NCBI GenBank assembly: GCA_936450465.1
Contig: OW388298.1
Coordinates: 11,666,663-11,730,662, forward strand
DNA from: Gibbula magus
Taxonomy: Eukaryota; Mollusca; Gastropoda; Trochida; Trochidae
DNA length: 64,000 nt
Reading direction: 5' to 3'
Under the pieces are notes generated by a model. It was not told the origin of the DNA. It did not search any database and worked only from the letters and a program-made list of their open reading frames with translations. This document shows positions 12,932-24,222 of the stretch, piece after piece; position 1 is the first letter of the stretch, and each line of letters begins with the position of its first letter. The position numbers and the translations under genes were made by a program.

Positions 12932-14080
12932 ATGTATCCGCAGGTTTTTATGCTTTGGAGCATTGCATTCCTTATGTTCTTATCCATACAAGATGTGTTC
13001 ACCAGAACATCCAACTTCAAACACAGACACGATGAACCTCTCAAACTTTCAAACCACCATTATCTGAGCAGTACCAAGTGTAGAACAGCTGTACACTGTG
13101 CTGTAGCGTGTATGTCTACACCTGGATGTGTCCTGGCAGATCTAGGTTCTGGGAACTTGTACAACAAGGCTGAAACACATGGTGCCAAGACACAAGTTAT
13201 AACAAATTATCTTGAATATTCAAAGAACAATGTTAATGAATCTTTTCCTGAAGCGGGGTGTGTACAAACGTTTCTACTGGTGGCGACAACAGATTGGAGA
13301 CACAAGGTCAGACCGGCGTACAGAGTATCAATGAAATCAACTAAAACAAAGGCGACAAGTATCAGTGTGAAGAAAGAAGTGTTTTCTATTGTTTATGACC
13401 GATCATCTAGCACTTTATTCTGGTCGGAGAGAGACGGAATATTTGAACAAGTTCTTGGACCCAGCTCAAAAAAGAAAATAACTTTAAAAGAGGGACGGGC
13501 TGAAAATTTGAAGATATACAATGACAAGTTATATTATAGTTCGAACGGGCATGGACATGGTGTAATTTACTCTTATGCATACACAATAAGAGATTCTCGG
13601 GAAGTTTGGCTTTCTATAACTTCTGCCAAAATCTTGTATCTTGTAGTTGATGACAATTTAGCATGTTGGGTTCAAACGAGTGAAAATAGTTCTATCAACT
13701 GTATGGAGATGTCTACCAAAACTGAGATCTATAGGTATTCACCGTCCTCACGGTATCGTGATTTAACAGACCTTGCCCTTGTGAAGACACCGACCTTTGG
13801 TCTGCTCGTGTTTGTGGAGAAGGAACGAGGACAAATTTTTCACGTCAAAGGAGTGCACCTTGTAGCAGGAGGGTCCATCAGGAAACCACAGGAACTTACT
13901 TCTTTCAGGGAGGAGAGGAAGATATACCTGGCTGAGGGCTTGCTGATCTATTCATTAATACAAGATAGTATTGTGGCAGTTTGGGAGATAAGGCCAAATG
14001 GCAGAGTTGGCAGGGAAGCTTTGAAATCATTTTACTATCCTTCACCTACAGCGAGATTTGTCCATGTGGCTTTGACCTAA
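12932..14080 (+). CDS. Secreted PAN-like/YWTD-like propeller protein, intact copy
   Basis: A 382-residue single-exon protein. Residues 1-20 form a hydrophobic leader (MLWSIAFLMFLSI) that looks like a signal peptide. Residues about 36-90 hold a cysteine cluster (C50, C56, C60, C66) resembling a PAN/apple segment. From about 150 on, repeated blocks such as YDRSSSTLFWSERDGIF (155-171), LKIYNDKLYYSSN and LLVFVEKERGQIFHV recall LDL-receptor YWTD propeller strands. There is no membrane segment after the leader, so secretion is likely. The start is supported by the same MYP... leader in the broken copy at 8071. An AATAAA occurs at 14432-14437. Family identity is inferred from pattern, not from a search; the partner and role are unknown. 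It is the only undamaged member of three in the window. Confidence 0.7.
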   Translation: MYPQVFMLWSIAFLMFLSIQDVFTRTSNFKHRHDEPLKLSNHHYLSSTKCRTAVHCAVACMSTPGCVLADLGSGNLYNKAETHGAKTQVITNYLEYSKNNVNESFPEAGCVQTFLLVATTDWRHKVRPAYRVSMKSTKTKATSISVKKEVFSIVYDRSSSTLFWSERDGIFEQVLGPSSKKKITLKEGRAENLKIYNDKLYYSSNGHGHGVIYSYAYTIRDSREVWLSITSAKILYLVVDDNLACWVQTSENSSINCMEMSTKTEIYRYSPSSRYRDLTDLALVKTPTFGLLVFVEKERGQIFHVKGVHLVAGGSIRKPQELTSFREERKIYLAEGLLIYSLIQDSIVAVWEIRPNGRVGREALKSFYYPSPTARFVHVALT

Positions 14081-14137
14081 ATGCCTGGGCCTAGATTTTC
14101 AAAGCTCTCTTAGCGCTAAAATTGTTGCAAGCCAATG

Positions 14138-14484
14138 TTAAAGGGCCAGTAGCACATTTAAAAAAAATATTTTCATTTAAAATGATAGTTTATGTCATTA
14201 ATATTTACTTTAGAGGGTAAAACATCTTATTACACTAACCAATTATCCGTAGTGGTAATAACGGTGTTGTGTATACAGCAAAAATTGCATAACGGCCATT
14301 TTATTGTGAACACATTTTATTATTTTGAATGACAAAAACGATTCCCATGGCTTTACAGAACCATGTACACTCATTTTAACTTGATTTTCCTAAGAGAGAA
14401 GGGTGTTTTCCTATTGGTGACATTATTTTTCAAATAAATTTCATCGACTTACTTCAGCGAAAAAACGTGCTACTGCTCCTGTAA
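14138..14484. mobile_element. MITE, TTAAAGG...GTAGCAC family, shorter copy
   Basis: The left end ttaaagggccagtagcacat and right end cgtgctactgctcctgtaa are imperfect inverted repeats. The interior shares only short phrases (aaaatggc-like, accatgtaca) with the longer relatives. It lies about 60 bp after the stop of the intact PAN/propeller gene. Confidence 0.6.
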
Positions 14485-16897
14485 TGGTACTTATGGCGAT
14501 CCTAGCACCGAGAGAAAATCTAGGCTCTGGTATCTGAGTTAGTGCCTCAATATACATTTATTAGCAGACATACACTGAATGAGCTTCAAGCAAAATAAAA
14601 ATAAAATACAAAATTATTTTCAAGGCATGATATCATTAGAGGCATGAACTATTTATATCATCTATATTTGTTGATAATAACAAACCGTATTGTAATAAGG
14701 GAAAGAGAGTTTCAAATATCTTTTAAGAAATATCTAAGTAAACTTAAAGGATAGATGCAATGACATATGGTCAAACTCGAATTCATTAAAATGGGGTGTC
14801 AATTTGACAATTGCTCGATTCTAAATGTCTGAAATTGCTCCATAAATTACTTATATACAGCTTTTTAAAAAAAACCGCCTTATTTAGCCCGGCGACCAGA
14901 ATGAAAGTCTGCGGGGGTGTTGCCCCTGAAGAGATGACTTCTGTGACATCACTGGTGTAATGCGATAGTTATAATTCAACGTAATTTCGCAACATTTTGA
15001 TTGTTAATTTCACTAACAAATATCCAATCAAACAACTTAAATTATCGAATGTTTAGATATCCAACTAGGTAATTCCGCAGATGACAATTACATAATTATT
15101 GCATAAACATGTGTTTTTGTCGATTTAACACACCTAATAAATTCATCTAGTTGCAGTGATAATCATCATTATTTAATTAATTAATTAGGCTCCACAGAGC
15201 GGGTCACAAACGACCCGTCGTCTGTGGTTAATCAGTCACTCCTCAATGTTTCATTTCAAAACGTTTCGTGGCGGTAATCGCGGTATTGTTAAAATTGGTA
15301 AATTAAAATTGTCTTAATAATCAATTGCAAGTGTATATTGTCTTGATTATATGCTCAAGTTATTCCGATATACAATATACGTAGAGGTAATCATCTGTCA
15401 TTATTGAGAAAATGCATTTCACAAGATATTTAACTTAACAGCAAAGTAGGACATGTTTTTAACCTTCATGTTACAAAAGATTATATTTTTACCAAAACTC
15501 TTTCATTATACATATGTAGGGATAATGGGAAATATTGACGAGTACAAATGCTATTTCGACGAGTGTATATTTCCTGCAATCACTTGTACAGAGTTGGCTA
15601 CCCTATATATTCAATTACGTAATTAAAATGAACATTTACGAAACTTTCTTTTAGAGTTATTTTCACGTGACATCGATCACCAGATTTGTATTCATACCTG
15701 TTTTACTCCAAACATCTTAAATGGTCCAATACTACAGAAAATAGTTCTTTCAGAAAACGACAAAAAACTTATATTGTGAATTTGTTTGGATAATCCATAA
15801 CATGTATTCATGAAGCAAGTCGTCGGCTGTGATCCGTCTCCCCTCTCTGTCACAATTCGGGGCCAACCACGTTTGGTAAAATTCTTCTCATTTTCCTGCA
15901 TTTGGTATCTTTTCAAAATTGGGAAACTGTGCTCTAGTCCCTTCGGACGGCATCTGCAATATCACCTTGTTAAATGCAGCTGAATTCATCCCAAGAATAG
16001 GATTTTTCTGACAACCTCTGACAAACTCTTCCTTCTTTTCCCCATTTTGTAAAGTTGCCCTTGAACCTGTTTACATTAGCAGTAGCCACTCAGGTTTCTG
16101 GGCCGCTTCTCAGCCCTGTATATCTGGTGGGAAGTGCGAGAGACACCACTCGCCTTCCAAGGCAGATTTAGCGCTTGTGTCATCATATACCCTTTGGATT
16201 GTGTGTAAACGAGACAGTTCGCTGTAAGTTCGGGCTATTTTCAACTCTCTACTGCAACGAGAACCAACCTAAATCGCCTTTATTCTAAAACATCGCTGTT
16301 TTCGTCCATGGCACTCGCCATCTTGAGTTGTGACGTCACAGGCTATAGTCCGTTCCAAAAGTCTACTCCATAAAACTTGCAACTGTAGTAGAAATCTGGC
16401 TTCGCTGGCCCTCAGACAGCAGTTGAAGAATGTTAATAATTGGCAATATGGTATTTACATAACGTTCATAAATATATAAAATTTCCAGAGTATATTATGA
16501 TAGCGATCTATTTTTATTTCTCAGCTTCGGGAAGTCAATCGAGAAATAGTAAAGATGTAAGTAAAATTCAATTAATATGTTTTAAATGTATTTCATAAGA
16601 TAATGCACTTTAAGATTACAGAAAGTATTCATTTAAAGGGCTCTCGGATAAATATGTTTTCATAACTTAACTTAACATATGAAAGTATGTCAAATCCAAA
16701 TATCATACAAACTTAATTCATGTATATTTGATGTTTAGAATTTTAACGTTAAAAACATTTAAAGTACATACATGTATCTTACTGTAGGTCTGAGGTCATA
16801 AGTAACTTACTGCTAAAGTCTTTAATTATAGTGACCATTCATCCACTCCATCAAAATCTATGTATGACGTCACACACTTCGGATTTGTTATTTATTT
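14485..16897. other. Gene-free stretch with one dispersed repeat
   Basis: Short meaningless ORFs only. The segment 15685-15785 recurs almost unchanged at about 30427-30527 (tttactccaaacatcttaaa and ggtccaatacta phrases), so a dispersed repeat of unknown type lies here. Two tgacgtca-like sites (16331, 16864) were seen without a gene next to them. Confidence 0.45.
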
Positions 16898-18206
16898 AAA
16901 GGCCCGATGGGCTTATAATGGCATGGCATGGCGTTTGGCGTCCATCCGTCCGTCCATCCATAAACTTTTCACCTTTTCGACTTCACATCCAGAACCAACG
17001 CCTCCAGAGAGTTGAAATTTTATGTGCAGACTCCTTGGTCAATGGGGATTTAAAATTGTAGATTTGGTGACCTCATGACCGCAAATAGAGCAACAGAGAT
17101 CACAACCGTGAAATATATTTTAATCTTCTTCTCCCAAAGGGTCTAGAGAGCTGATATGTTGTGTACAGACCCATTGGTGAAAGTGGATTCTAAATTGTCG
17201 ATTTGGTGAACCCATGACCGCAAATAGGGCAACAGAGATCACAGCCATACAAATATATGTTAATCTTCTTCTCCGAAATGATCTAGAGAGCTGATATATA
17301 TATACGTTGTGTACAGACCCGTTGGCGAAAGTGGATTCTAAATTGTAGATTTGGTGACCCCAAATATGGATCACAGGGTCACAACCTAAAACAAACTATT
17401 GTAGTGAGCTTTGAACAGAACTCATGAGATTGTATGTGCTCCTCACTTCAGTCAATAAAGAGACGATTAAGGGAGGTAATTCCAAAGATTGTATCATGTG
17501 CTTTCAGAAACTAGAAAACATTTCACCTTTCTAGAGCTTTACATACTTGAGATAAAGATGAAAATAGGTTTTAGGGTCGTGACACGTGACCTAGATTGGG
17601 GTCACAGGGTCACGAAATCTACAATTTAGAATCCCCATTGGCCAAGGAGTCTGCACACAACCTTTCAGACCTTTTGGAACTGGAGAAGAAGATGAAAATA
17701 GGTTTTTAAGGATGTGACACCCGTGACCCCATTTGGGGTGACAGGGTCACGAAATCTGCAATTGAGAATCCCCATTGGCCAAGGAGTCTGCACACAACTT
17801 TTCAGACCTTTTGGAACTGGAGAAGAAGATGAAAATAGGTTTTTAAGGATGTGAAACCCGTGACCCCATTTGGGGTGACAGGGTCACGAAATCTACAATT
17901 TAGAATCCCCATTGGCCAAGGAGCCTGCACACAACTTTTCAGCTTTCTGGATCTTTTGGAACTGGAGAAGAAGATGAAAATACTTTTTTAAGGATGTGAC
18001 ACCTGTGATCCCATTTGGGGTGACAGAGTCACGAAATCTACAATTTAGAATCCCCATTGGCCAAGGAGGCTGCACACAACTTTTCAGCTCTCTAGACCTT
18101 TTGAAACTGGAGAAGAAGTCGAACAAGCAAAAAGTTTACGGACGGATGGATGGACGGATGGACGGACGCCGGACACCATGCCATGCCATAAGCCCATCGG
18201 GCCTTT
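16898..18206. mobile_element. Long-terminal-inverted-repeat element with internal tandem arrays, about 1.3 kb
   Basis: The ends are aaaggcccgatgggcttat and the inverted ataagcccatcgggccttt. The inverted similarity continues for about 100 bp through the ggcatggcatgg, cgtccatccgtcc and aaacttttc...ttcgacttc blocks. Between them lie head-to-tail units of about 125-130 bp, in minus orientation at about 17040-17400 and in plus orientation at about 17580-18110 (ggccaaggagtctgcacaca, gaactggagaagaagatgaa). No coding capacity. Relatives: 1-175, 29125-29450 (degenerate), 56150-56720. Confidence 0.75.
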
Positions 18207-18279
18207 CAGGCGTGATGAGATAAAAATGTTTCTATTTTCTCTTTTATTTGAGGTACTTCCAGATGCTTTCCATTATAAA

Positions 18280-18549
18280 CTATTGTTTCTGAAGACTGAA
18301 TTATTGATTATATACATGCATCGTTCACTAAAGCTATTGTTTCTGAAGACTGAATTATTGATTGTATACATGCATCGTTCACTAAAGCTATTGTTTCTGA
18401 AGACTGAATTATTGATTGTATACATGCATCGTTCACTAAAGCTATTGTTTCTGAAGACTGAATTATTGATTGTATACATGCATCGTTCACTAAAGCTATT
18501 GTTTCTGAAGACTGAATTATTGATTGTATACATGCATCGTTCACTAAAG
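18280..18549. repeat. 54-bp unit, five tandem copies
   Basis: Five near-perfect copies of a 54-bp unit starting ctattgtttctgaagactga. The left duplicate has exactly one unit at 232-285, so the expansion followed the segmental duplication. Being a multiple of three, it keeps reading frames open and creates a repetitive 183-codon ORF that is probably not a gene. Confidence 0.97.
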
Positions 18550-19383
18550 CTATTGTATTCTCAACACGACGATGGGCTCAAACTGATCGTTATCTCTGCT
18601 GTTGAAGATAACTTTAAAGGGAGCACGAACACGCAAATGTATATCATACTTCTAATTGTGTCAATGGTATATAACCTTTTCAAAGACTTTAAAATCCATG
18701 TTGTTTCTGGTTTCGTAGTCATATTGTAATTACTTTCGTTATGAATCTCGACATGACGACTTTAACTCGAAATTAAGATACAGAGAGTTTGTTAAACCTT
18801 TTAGGGCGATAATAAATCAGTGAAGATAAAATCCAAAAATTCTCTTCAGATAGTTTTCAGTTATTTCTCCTCAATGTTTGTTTTGCGAATCCTCATTGTA
18901 TCCCATTTCCATACGTTTAAGCTCTCTGATTGAGTTTTCTCACCATTGTTATTTTTACTATATAACTGTATTCCATTTTGTTACTTTTTACATACCACCT
19001 GAGGAATGAGTGAGCATATACTCCGTCGTCACATTAAAGAAGTTGTTATCCCCAAAATCGTCCTGTTCTTCAAACAAAACAAATGAATCAAGAATCAAAT
19101 CAAACAACACATCTATTTAAAAAATCCAAATGAAATTTATATTTATTAATCCATGATCATGACGTCACTCTATTGTGTTATCAGTTATCAGTTGATTATT
19201 ATTTAGGAATCTACTGGCTATTGACTGTCCGAGTCAGGAGGGGTGCTAGGTTTAGACATTTTCAGTAATGGTACATTTTTCGAGACTGATGTATTTTGTT
19301 TTGACGTATAAGATAGGATCTCAAAATGTATCTAGACAACTATAGACAAAATAATTTTTGTAATGGATGAACCTTAAATTGAA

Positions 19384-19446
19384 CATGCAACCCTTCGCTT
19401 GGTAGTCAGCGCTTCTAACCACTAGGCCACAAGACGCTGTTAGAAA
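19384..19446 (-). repeat. tRNA-like SINE head remnant
   Basis: On the minus strand: gtggcctagtggttagaagc (A-box-like) followed by gaagggttgcatgttcaat (degenerate B-box). This arrangement is typical of tRNA-derived SINE heads. No complete cloverleaf can be formed, so it is not called a tRNA gene. It sits in the part of the right duplicate absent from the left one. Confidence 0.5.
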
Positions 19447-19534
19447 CCTTGGGATTGTTTGTCAGTAAGAATCCCGCGTTCTATTCAATGCGCGGAAGGC
19501 ATGAAAGGCAAATTTTTGCGCTGCACGTGCATTT

Positions 19535-20050
19535 GACATTTATTATTAAAGTTTATACACTTTATGGCTATGTTAACGGGTAAAACTACTCATTACATGA
19601 CCTGATAAGCCATATCCATAGAAAACGGTTAGATAAAGCGACAGGGACAGGAAGAATCCGGCAAGCGGATTCCACCACTTTTTGTCCTGTGGTGGTGTTG
19701 AACTTTTCAGTGTGAGAGGTAGATTTGTAGGTCTCATGATAATTTAAGATTTCTGACAGCAAGATGGTTGACCATTCTATCATTGTACCGTATTTGAAAC
19801 TCTACTCTGAGTGTTTAGTTATCGTTACATCAGTCAGACCACAGGAACTACATTGTACTTTCAAACGTGAACATATTAAACTGGCCACTCGATGAGAAAT
19901 GGACTCGCATGGCCTACCCGAACCACGTACATTCGTTTTAGAACTCTTGTTATTTATTCAGGAGTATTATGTAACCATTGGTAACAATTATTTATATTTT
20001 TGTGAGAGCATTTAATTTCAGTATGAAATCATGCTACAGTTTAGCACTTC
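19535..20050. mobile_element. MITE of the CTGTAGCACG family, duplicated copy
   Basis: Counterpart of 1918-2476 in segmental duplication A. The left end has been replaced by unrelated sequence; the right end survives as catgctacagtttagcac. Confidence 0.55.
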
Positions 20051-20715
20051 GTAGGCTATGAGAGTCGTCAAATGGAACCGTGCGGAAGGGAAGACTTGTC
20101 CACATGGTTACACGAAAGCGACAGGACACGAGTTCAAATTCGCCGTCCTGACGTTAAATATTTTTAATTTGAATAACATTGTAAAACATTGAAAGTTAAG
20201 ATCATGTCAAAATAAAAACAGTTTAACCTGAAGGCATCCTTTAGGAGGATTTATTTTGTGTCATTTTATCGTGAGAATACCACGCTATTCATTTGCATAT
20301 ATCAAAATGCAAAGTTGAAGAAAAGTTTAACTTTAAGATTTATGTTTTCAAGCCGTTTTGTGCAAAAGGAATGAAGAATGACATTTTATGTTAACGAAGT
20401 TATCATGCTCGTGTGTTTTGGGATGATAAATATCCTGCATTTGGAAGAAACACCATGCATTTAGCTTTCAAAAACGTTTATTCCTATCCTATGCAGGATA
20501 TTGACCATACTAAACACACTTGTATGATAACCTCTATATATCTAAGTTGCACTTTGAAGCTATTAATATTTCTATGTTGAGCTTCCAAGCAATAACTATT
20601 TTAGTTGTGTTTTCAAGGTATTGATATATCTAAGTTCACTAAGTTATTGATGCTTTCAAGCTCTAAATATATATATAAGTTTCACTTCCAAACTATTGAT
20701 ATTATATATATATAT

Positions 20716-21292
20716 AAAAGGACAAGTGTATGGATGACAACTTCTTTATTTGGAGGTTGTGACGTTTCGGTTGAGATTCTTGTACCGTTTTCAATGAATA
20801 AGACACAGAGATATGTGTGATATATATACAGGATACAAGCAGTGAGTTAATTATCAATAACAACAACTGGATGATTGAGGAAGGATAACAATAGGGGAAA
20901 AGATAACATACAGAAGCCAGTGGGGAGGTAACACAGGATGATACTGAAGCCTTGGGAAGCAATGTTTATACAGGTAATTGGGGTTGATTGATGAGTTCAT
21001 CGTATGCAGAGGGGATGAAATAGCCTTGATCACGATAAATCTGGGGTCGGTATCGTTTGATCAATACACTTTCAATTAATTTGCGCTTAGTGAAGTCTGA
21101 TTGGTTTTTGGCTAGGATCATCTTCCCAGTTAATTCGTTGATTGGGGTCATCTTGTATATGGTCACAGATGGCCGACTTGTTGTCTGAGTTTCTAGTTGA
21201 TGTCTCATGCTCCTTGTCGAATGTTGTTAGGGCGAGATCTTTCTCCTATGTATGAATGTCCGCGATCACAATCAATTTTGTAGATGACACCC

Positions 21293-21297
<5 letters not shown>
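20716..21297 (-). pseudogene. Penelope-like element fragment with GIY-YIG domain, uninterrupted copy
   Basis: The minus strand reads the GIY-YIG start at about 21297-21210 (GVIYKIDC...SYIGE), then after a frameshift an 80-codon frame (21208-20966) with KMILAKNQSDFTKRKLIES and IKRYRPQIYRDQGYF, typical of the C-terminal part of Penelope-like GIY-YIG endonucleases. The reverse transcriptase is missing. This is the counterpart of 3076-3521 plus 6421-6556. Confidence 0.75.

Positions 21298-21342
<45 letters not shown>
21297..21342. repeat. (TA)n microsatellite
   Basis: About 46 bp of alternating TA; the much longer counterpart is at 6557-6698. Confidence 0.95.
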
Positions 21343-21345
<3 letters not shown>

Positions 21346-21495
21346 TCCAAGCTATTGACATATCAAAAGGCTGTCTAATACTAATGTTTTCTTGAAGATC
21401 TCAAGGCTTTTTAACATAGTTTGGACTATACTAATATACTATACTAACAGTAACAGTAACGAGAACATCTGGATATAATCGTAGATAATAGTCAT

Positions 21496-22544
21496 TTAGA
21501 GGAAAGCCACATGGACATTTTTTGCTGAAATCAAAGGGTAGTGAATTGACAGGAGTTTCTTGCCAACACCGCCATGTTGTCTCATCTCCCAAATTTCCAC
21601 CTTTCCACAGGATAGGAATGAATAGACCAGTAGGCCGTGAACAATGTATATCTTCCTCTTCCCATTGAAAACACTCAGATCTATCGGTTTGGTGATTTGT
21701 CCTCCGGCAAACATTTCCACCAATTTGGCGTGAAACAGTTGCTTTCCAGCTGTCTCGACGAACACAAACTTACCAGAGGTTGGTGTCTTCACAAGGGCTA
21801 GGTCTGTTATACCACGATACCGTGAAGACGGTGAATAAGTATATAGCTCCCTGTGTGAAGACACCTCAACGCAATTGATATAAGTCTTTGTACTCGTTTT
21901 AACCCAACATGCTAAATTGCCATCAACTACAAGATACGAAATTTTGGCAGTAGTGGAATGCCAGATTTCTTGAGGGTCGCTATTGGTATGTGTATAAGAG
22001 TAAATTACACCATTTCCATCCTCGTTGAAACTATAATACAATTTTTCGTTGAATATATTCAAATTTTTAGCCGACCTCTGATTAGAAGATTTTTTCTTTT
22101 TCGAGGAGGATCTCACAACTTGTTTAAATATTCCGTCTCTCTCCGACCAGTACAAAGAGTTGGATGATCGGTCATAAACAATAGAAAAAACGTCTTTCTT
22201 CACAGTGATTTCCGTGATCTTTAATTTAGATGATTTCATTGACACTTTATAAACGTGTCGGGCCTTGTTTCTCCATTTCTGTCCCGACACCATTAGGAAA
22301 GACCCTACGTGATTTGCTTTAGGAAAAGGTTGATTAACGTTGTTCTTTGAATATTCAAGATAATTTGTTATAACTTGTGTATTGACGCCATGTGTTTCAG
22401 CCTTGCTGTACAAGTTCCCAGAACCTAGATCTGCCAGGACACACCCAGGTGTAGACATACACGCTACAGCACAGTGTACAGCTGTTCTACAGTTAGTACT
22501 GCTCAGATAATGGTGGTTTGAAAGTTTGAGAGGTTCATCTTTCC
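21496..22544 (-). pseudogene. PAN-like/propeller protein gene, copy 2, 5'-truncated
   Basis: A 320-codon open frame runs from an internal ATG at 22458 to the stop at 21496. Homology continues upstream in frame to 22544 (DEPLKLSNHHYLSS...CRTAVHCAVAC), where it stops at the edge of the segmental duplication; an in-frame TAA lies just beyond. The signal peptide and first about 30 residues are therefore missing, so secretion is unlikely unless another 5' exon supplies a leader. The codon that became TGA in copy 1 is TGG here (21963-21961). The sequence is nearly identical to 6929-7977. Confidence 0.7.
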
Positions 22545-23741
22545 TGGTTGCTTACATACAGCCAATGAGATCGCCGGTTACATTCGGTACTGCAGTACTG
22601 TAGAGAAGCGATGATTCTAAAATGATGCCAAACGCGTTATTTGATATTTTATAATAAAAAACATAAAAAAGTAAGTGTTGCTTACTAATACCCCCCGACT
22701 GTTAAATTACACTAGTAGTAGTACACTACTGCAATTACCACCGATTTCAACTTTATTTTGGAAATTAATTCATTGTATACCATTCTCATTCTTCACCCCC
22801 TCATGTATCACAAATTCCCATTGTATACCATTCTCATGCATCTTAATCTCCCTGATTGAACATTTGAAAAGGATGAGATGAATAGTTTTTCTGTAATTGA
22901 TCGGACAAAAAATGTCTTGGAAGGTCGGACAGACGGAAGGAATCGTTGGTATTACTATATACCCAGACCGTTGGTCGGGGGTTCAAAAATGTGAAATCAT
23001 TAATGATAGTTTCATTCAAACTCAACTCTTGATTTCTTCGATTTCTGAGTGATTTTTATAAATTGATAATAACATGTGCTAGTTATTCTTCAGCTTATAT
23101 GACTTTTTAAAAACTATGACAATCAATTATATTGAATCACTCAATATACTTCCAGCTGCAAATTGTGAAAACAAAACATGTAAGTGATAACATGCGCAAA
23201 AGCATACGTGCAATTTATGAATGTATCCAGTTTGGCAGTCATCATAACAGTCCGTCCACTCCATATGTGACAACTTCATCTCTTCGACGTTTTGTTATTG
23301 ATTACAGGTTAATGAAAGCGAATTGTAATTATGTTATTGCCTCAATTGAAACCTAAAGTGGTACACAAGGCATAATAAGTTCTGGACTGTCCAAATACTG
23401 TCAAAAATGTGCCTTAAATTTTCGCAAATGTTTGCCACCAAAAAAAAGTGGAGTAATTGCACGAATTAGAAAAGGTGTTTTCCAGTCAAGATATATATCA
23501 AGTCTGTTACATTCAAGCGTAAAGTATTGAATTTGTGGTCTACTCGGACAATTTCATTATGATGGGGATTGTAGCAAAGGAGTTGAGCCTGTTAACTAAA
23601 TGCTTAAAACTATTTTTATTTTAAATCTGTCCTTCAGTTAGTAGGCCTATGTGGCAATGTATCGCTGCAAACGCCTTTGTTGTTACCATCAGGAGTTAAT
23701 TTTGCCAGCTGTCTTCTGATTGGCTTATCCGATTAGCCTGC
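22545..23741. other. Gene-free stretch before the LTR retrotransposon
   Basis: AT-rich, with only short ORFs lacking recognisable motifs. Internal similarity: ttgtataccattctcat occurs twice (about 22774 and 22821). Confidence 0.5.
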
Positions 23742-23746
23742 AGTAT
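23742..23746. other. Target site duplication (AGTAT), left
   Basis: AGTAT directly precedes the left LTR and is repeated at 28588-28592 directly after the right LTR: a 5-bp target duplication of the kind made by Ty3/Gypsy integrases. Confidence 0.85.
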
Positions 23747-23965
23747 TGTGATGACTTTGGCGCATAACAAACACTTGTTGTTCCGGAGAATAAGTGTATT
23801 CATTCATATGACTTGGGTTACATGTGGCTACGTACAATCAGCAGCCATGTGGTCTGCTAGCTCTCAACAGAAGCACACTTCCGGTGTTACACGCGAGCAC
23901 TCGTTATTATATACACATGGAATGTATAATCGAGGTAACTGGTTATTAATTACCAATACGCTACA
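23747..23965 (-). repeat. 3' LTR
   Basis: 219 bp. On the plus strand it begins tgtgatgactttgg and ends aatacgctaca. It is identical by eye to the other LTR except for one base three positions from the end. Confidence 0.95.
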
Positions 23966-23978
23966 TTCCTCCACCTTT
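23966..23978 (-). other. Polypurine tract
   Basis: The minus strand reads AAAGGTGGAGGAA immediately before the 3' LTR, as expected for the plus-strand primer. Confidence 0.8.
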
Positions 23979-24222
23979 AGTTAACAACTTGTTTAAGCAA
24001 TTAATGAACAACAATACTTAACTTCAACAATCACTGAATAAGAAAATAGTGATCAAATTAAAAGTTCACTGGAAAACTTCCAATAGAGTTCACTTAAGTG
24101 TTCATTAACACAGAACTTCACAACTTAATGTTCATTCACTTGGTTGCTGAAATAAAGAAATGAGCATGCACTTAAGAGTTCAATATTCTGAAAGATAACA
24201 CATAACAATGAAATACAGTAAT

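Larger units (their letters stand above)
18050..22544 (+). repeat. Segmental duplication A, right copy
   Basis: Collinear with 1-7977; see the left copy for block boundaries. Differences confined to this copy: five instead of one 54-bp unit (18280-18549), a stretch at 19125-19535 with a tRNA-like piece, and a different segment at about 20050-20165. It lacks the 2.9-kb transposon. The break at 22544 removes the first exon-coding bases of its PAN/propeller gene. Confidence 0.85.
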
